Assembly (NCBI GenBank): GCA_021779635.1
Contig: JAJYAH010000271.1
Coordinates: forward strand, 1 to 8,452
Reading direction: 5' to 3'
From: Pseudomonadota bacterium
GTDB taxonomy: Bacteria > Pseudomonadota > Alphaproteobacteria > Rhizobiales > Xanthobacteraceae
Length of the DNA: 8,452 nt
The notes beneath the pieces are model-generated. The model was not told the origin of the DNA, did not search any database, and was given only the letters and a program-made list of their open reading frames with translations. The position numbers were made by a program, and so were the translations under genes. This document shows positions 8,261 to 8,452 of the stretch, piece after piece. Positions within the stretch are counted from its first letter, which is position 1. Each line of letters starts with the position of its first letter.

Positions 8261-8310
8261 CAGGGGTCTGCAAACCTGGCGCCAACCGGAACGACATGTC
8301 CGCACAAAGC

Positions 8311-8452
8311 TCACTCCGGCGTGGAGGTCGCGGAAGGCGTGAAGGTCATGGAATAGGAAAAGCGGTCGGCGGGCAGCGTGGTCTTCGACATCAGCAGCAG
8401 CCGGCCACCGGCCGCGTAGTAGCGACGGGTGATTTCCAGCGCCAGCGCTCCC
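8311..8452 (-). CDS. GntR/HutC-family regulator with UTRA domain, 3' end only
   Basis: The last 46 codons of a gene entering from beyond the window's right edge can be read on the minus strand. The peptide contains ALEITRRYYAAGGRLLL, then SKTTLPADRFSYSM, and stops soon after. This is the typical end of the UTRA ligand-binding domain of HutC-type GntR regulators: the LxxxRxYY strand followed by the PADRFxYxM ending. The DNA-binding N-terminus is outside the window. It is 77 bp upstream of rutA on the same strand, so it is a good candidate for the local regulator; E. coli rut is instead controlled by the TetR-type RutR. The domain call is by motif recognition from a short fragment. Confidence 0.75.
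   Translation of the reverse strand, partial: GALALEITRRYYAAGGRLLLMSKTTLPADRFSYSMTFTPSATSTPE

Overview
The window looks like part of an alphaproteobacterial chromosome. I infer this from the high GC content, the strong preference for G/C in third codon positions, and the close packing of genes with stop/start overlaps. The gene families (RutA-type flavin monooxygenases, a polyamine-type ABC importer, a GcvA-like LysR regulator and a GntR/UTRA regulator) also suit a Rhizobiales-like organism. No rRNA, tRNA, CRISPR array, transposase or phage gene is visible. Genes fill almost the whole window, and the longest gap is about 135 bp.

The genes form two convergent cassettes. The plus-strand cassette (1-5477) begins with the 3' end of one RutA-family monooxygenase. 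A second, complete RutA-like gene follows with an ATGA overlap. After a 127-bp gap comes a full ABC importer: Tat-exported PotD-type binding protein, PotB-type permease, PotC-type permease and PotA-type ATPase. These four genes are joined by ATGA overlaps or by a Shine-Dalgarno sequence that spans the previous stop codon.

The minus-strand cassette (8452 down to 5271) begins with the 3' end of a GntR/HutC-type regulator carrying a UTRA domain. It continues with a near-canonical RutA, a cysteine hydrolase of the isochorismatase superfamily that resembles N-carbamoylsarcosine amidohydrolase, and a GcvA-like LysR regulator. The LysR reading frame runs about 207 bp antisense into the 3' end of the ATPase gene, giving it an unusual C-terminal tail of about 70 residues.

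My working interpretation is a nitrogen-scavenging locus. The importer would bring in a small nitrogen compound, possibly a pyrimidine-like or cyclic ureide. RutA-type enzymes would open the ring using FMN and O2, and the carbamoyl hydrolase would release carbamate and ammonia. This is not a standard rut operon: RutC, RutD, RutE, RutF (flavin reductase) and RutG are absent, a carbamoylsarcosine-amidase-type enzyme stands where RutB would be, and three RutA-family genes lie within 8.4 kb. The three differ near residue 300, which suggests that they act on different substrates or form heteromers.
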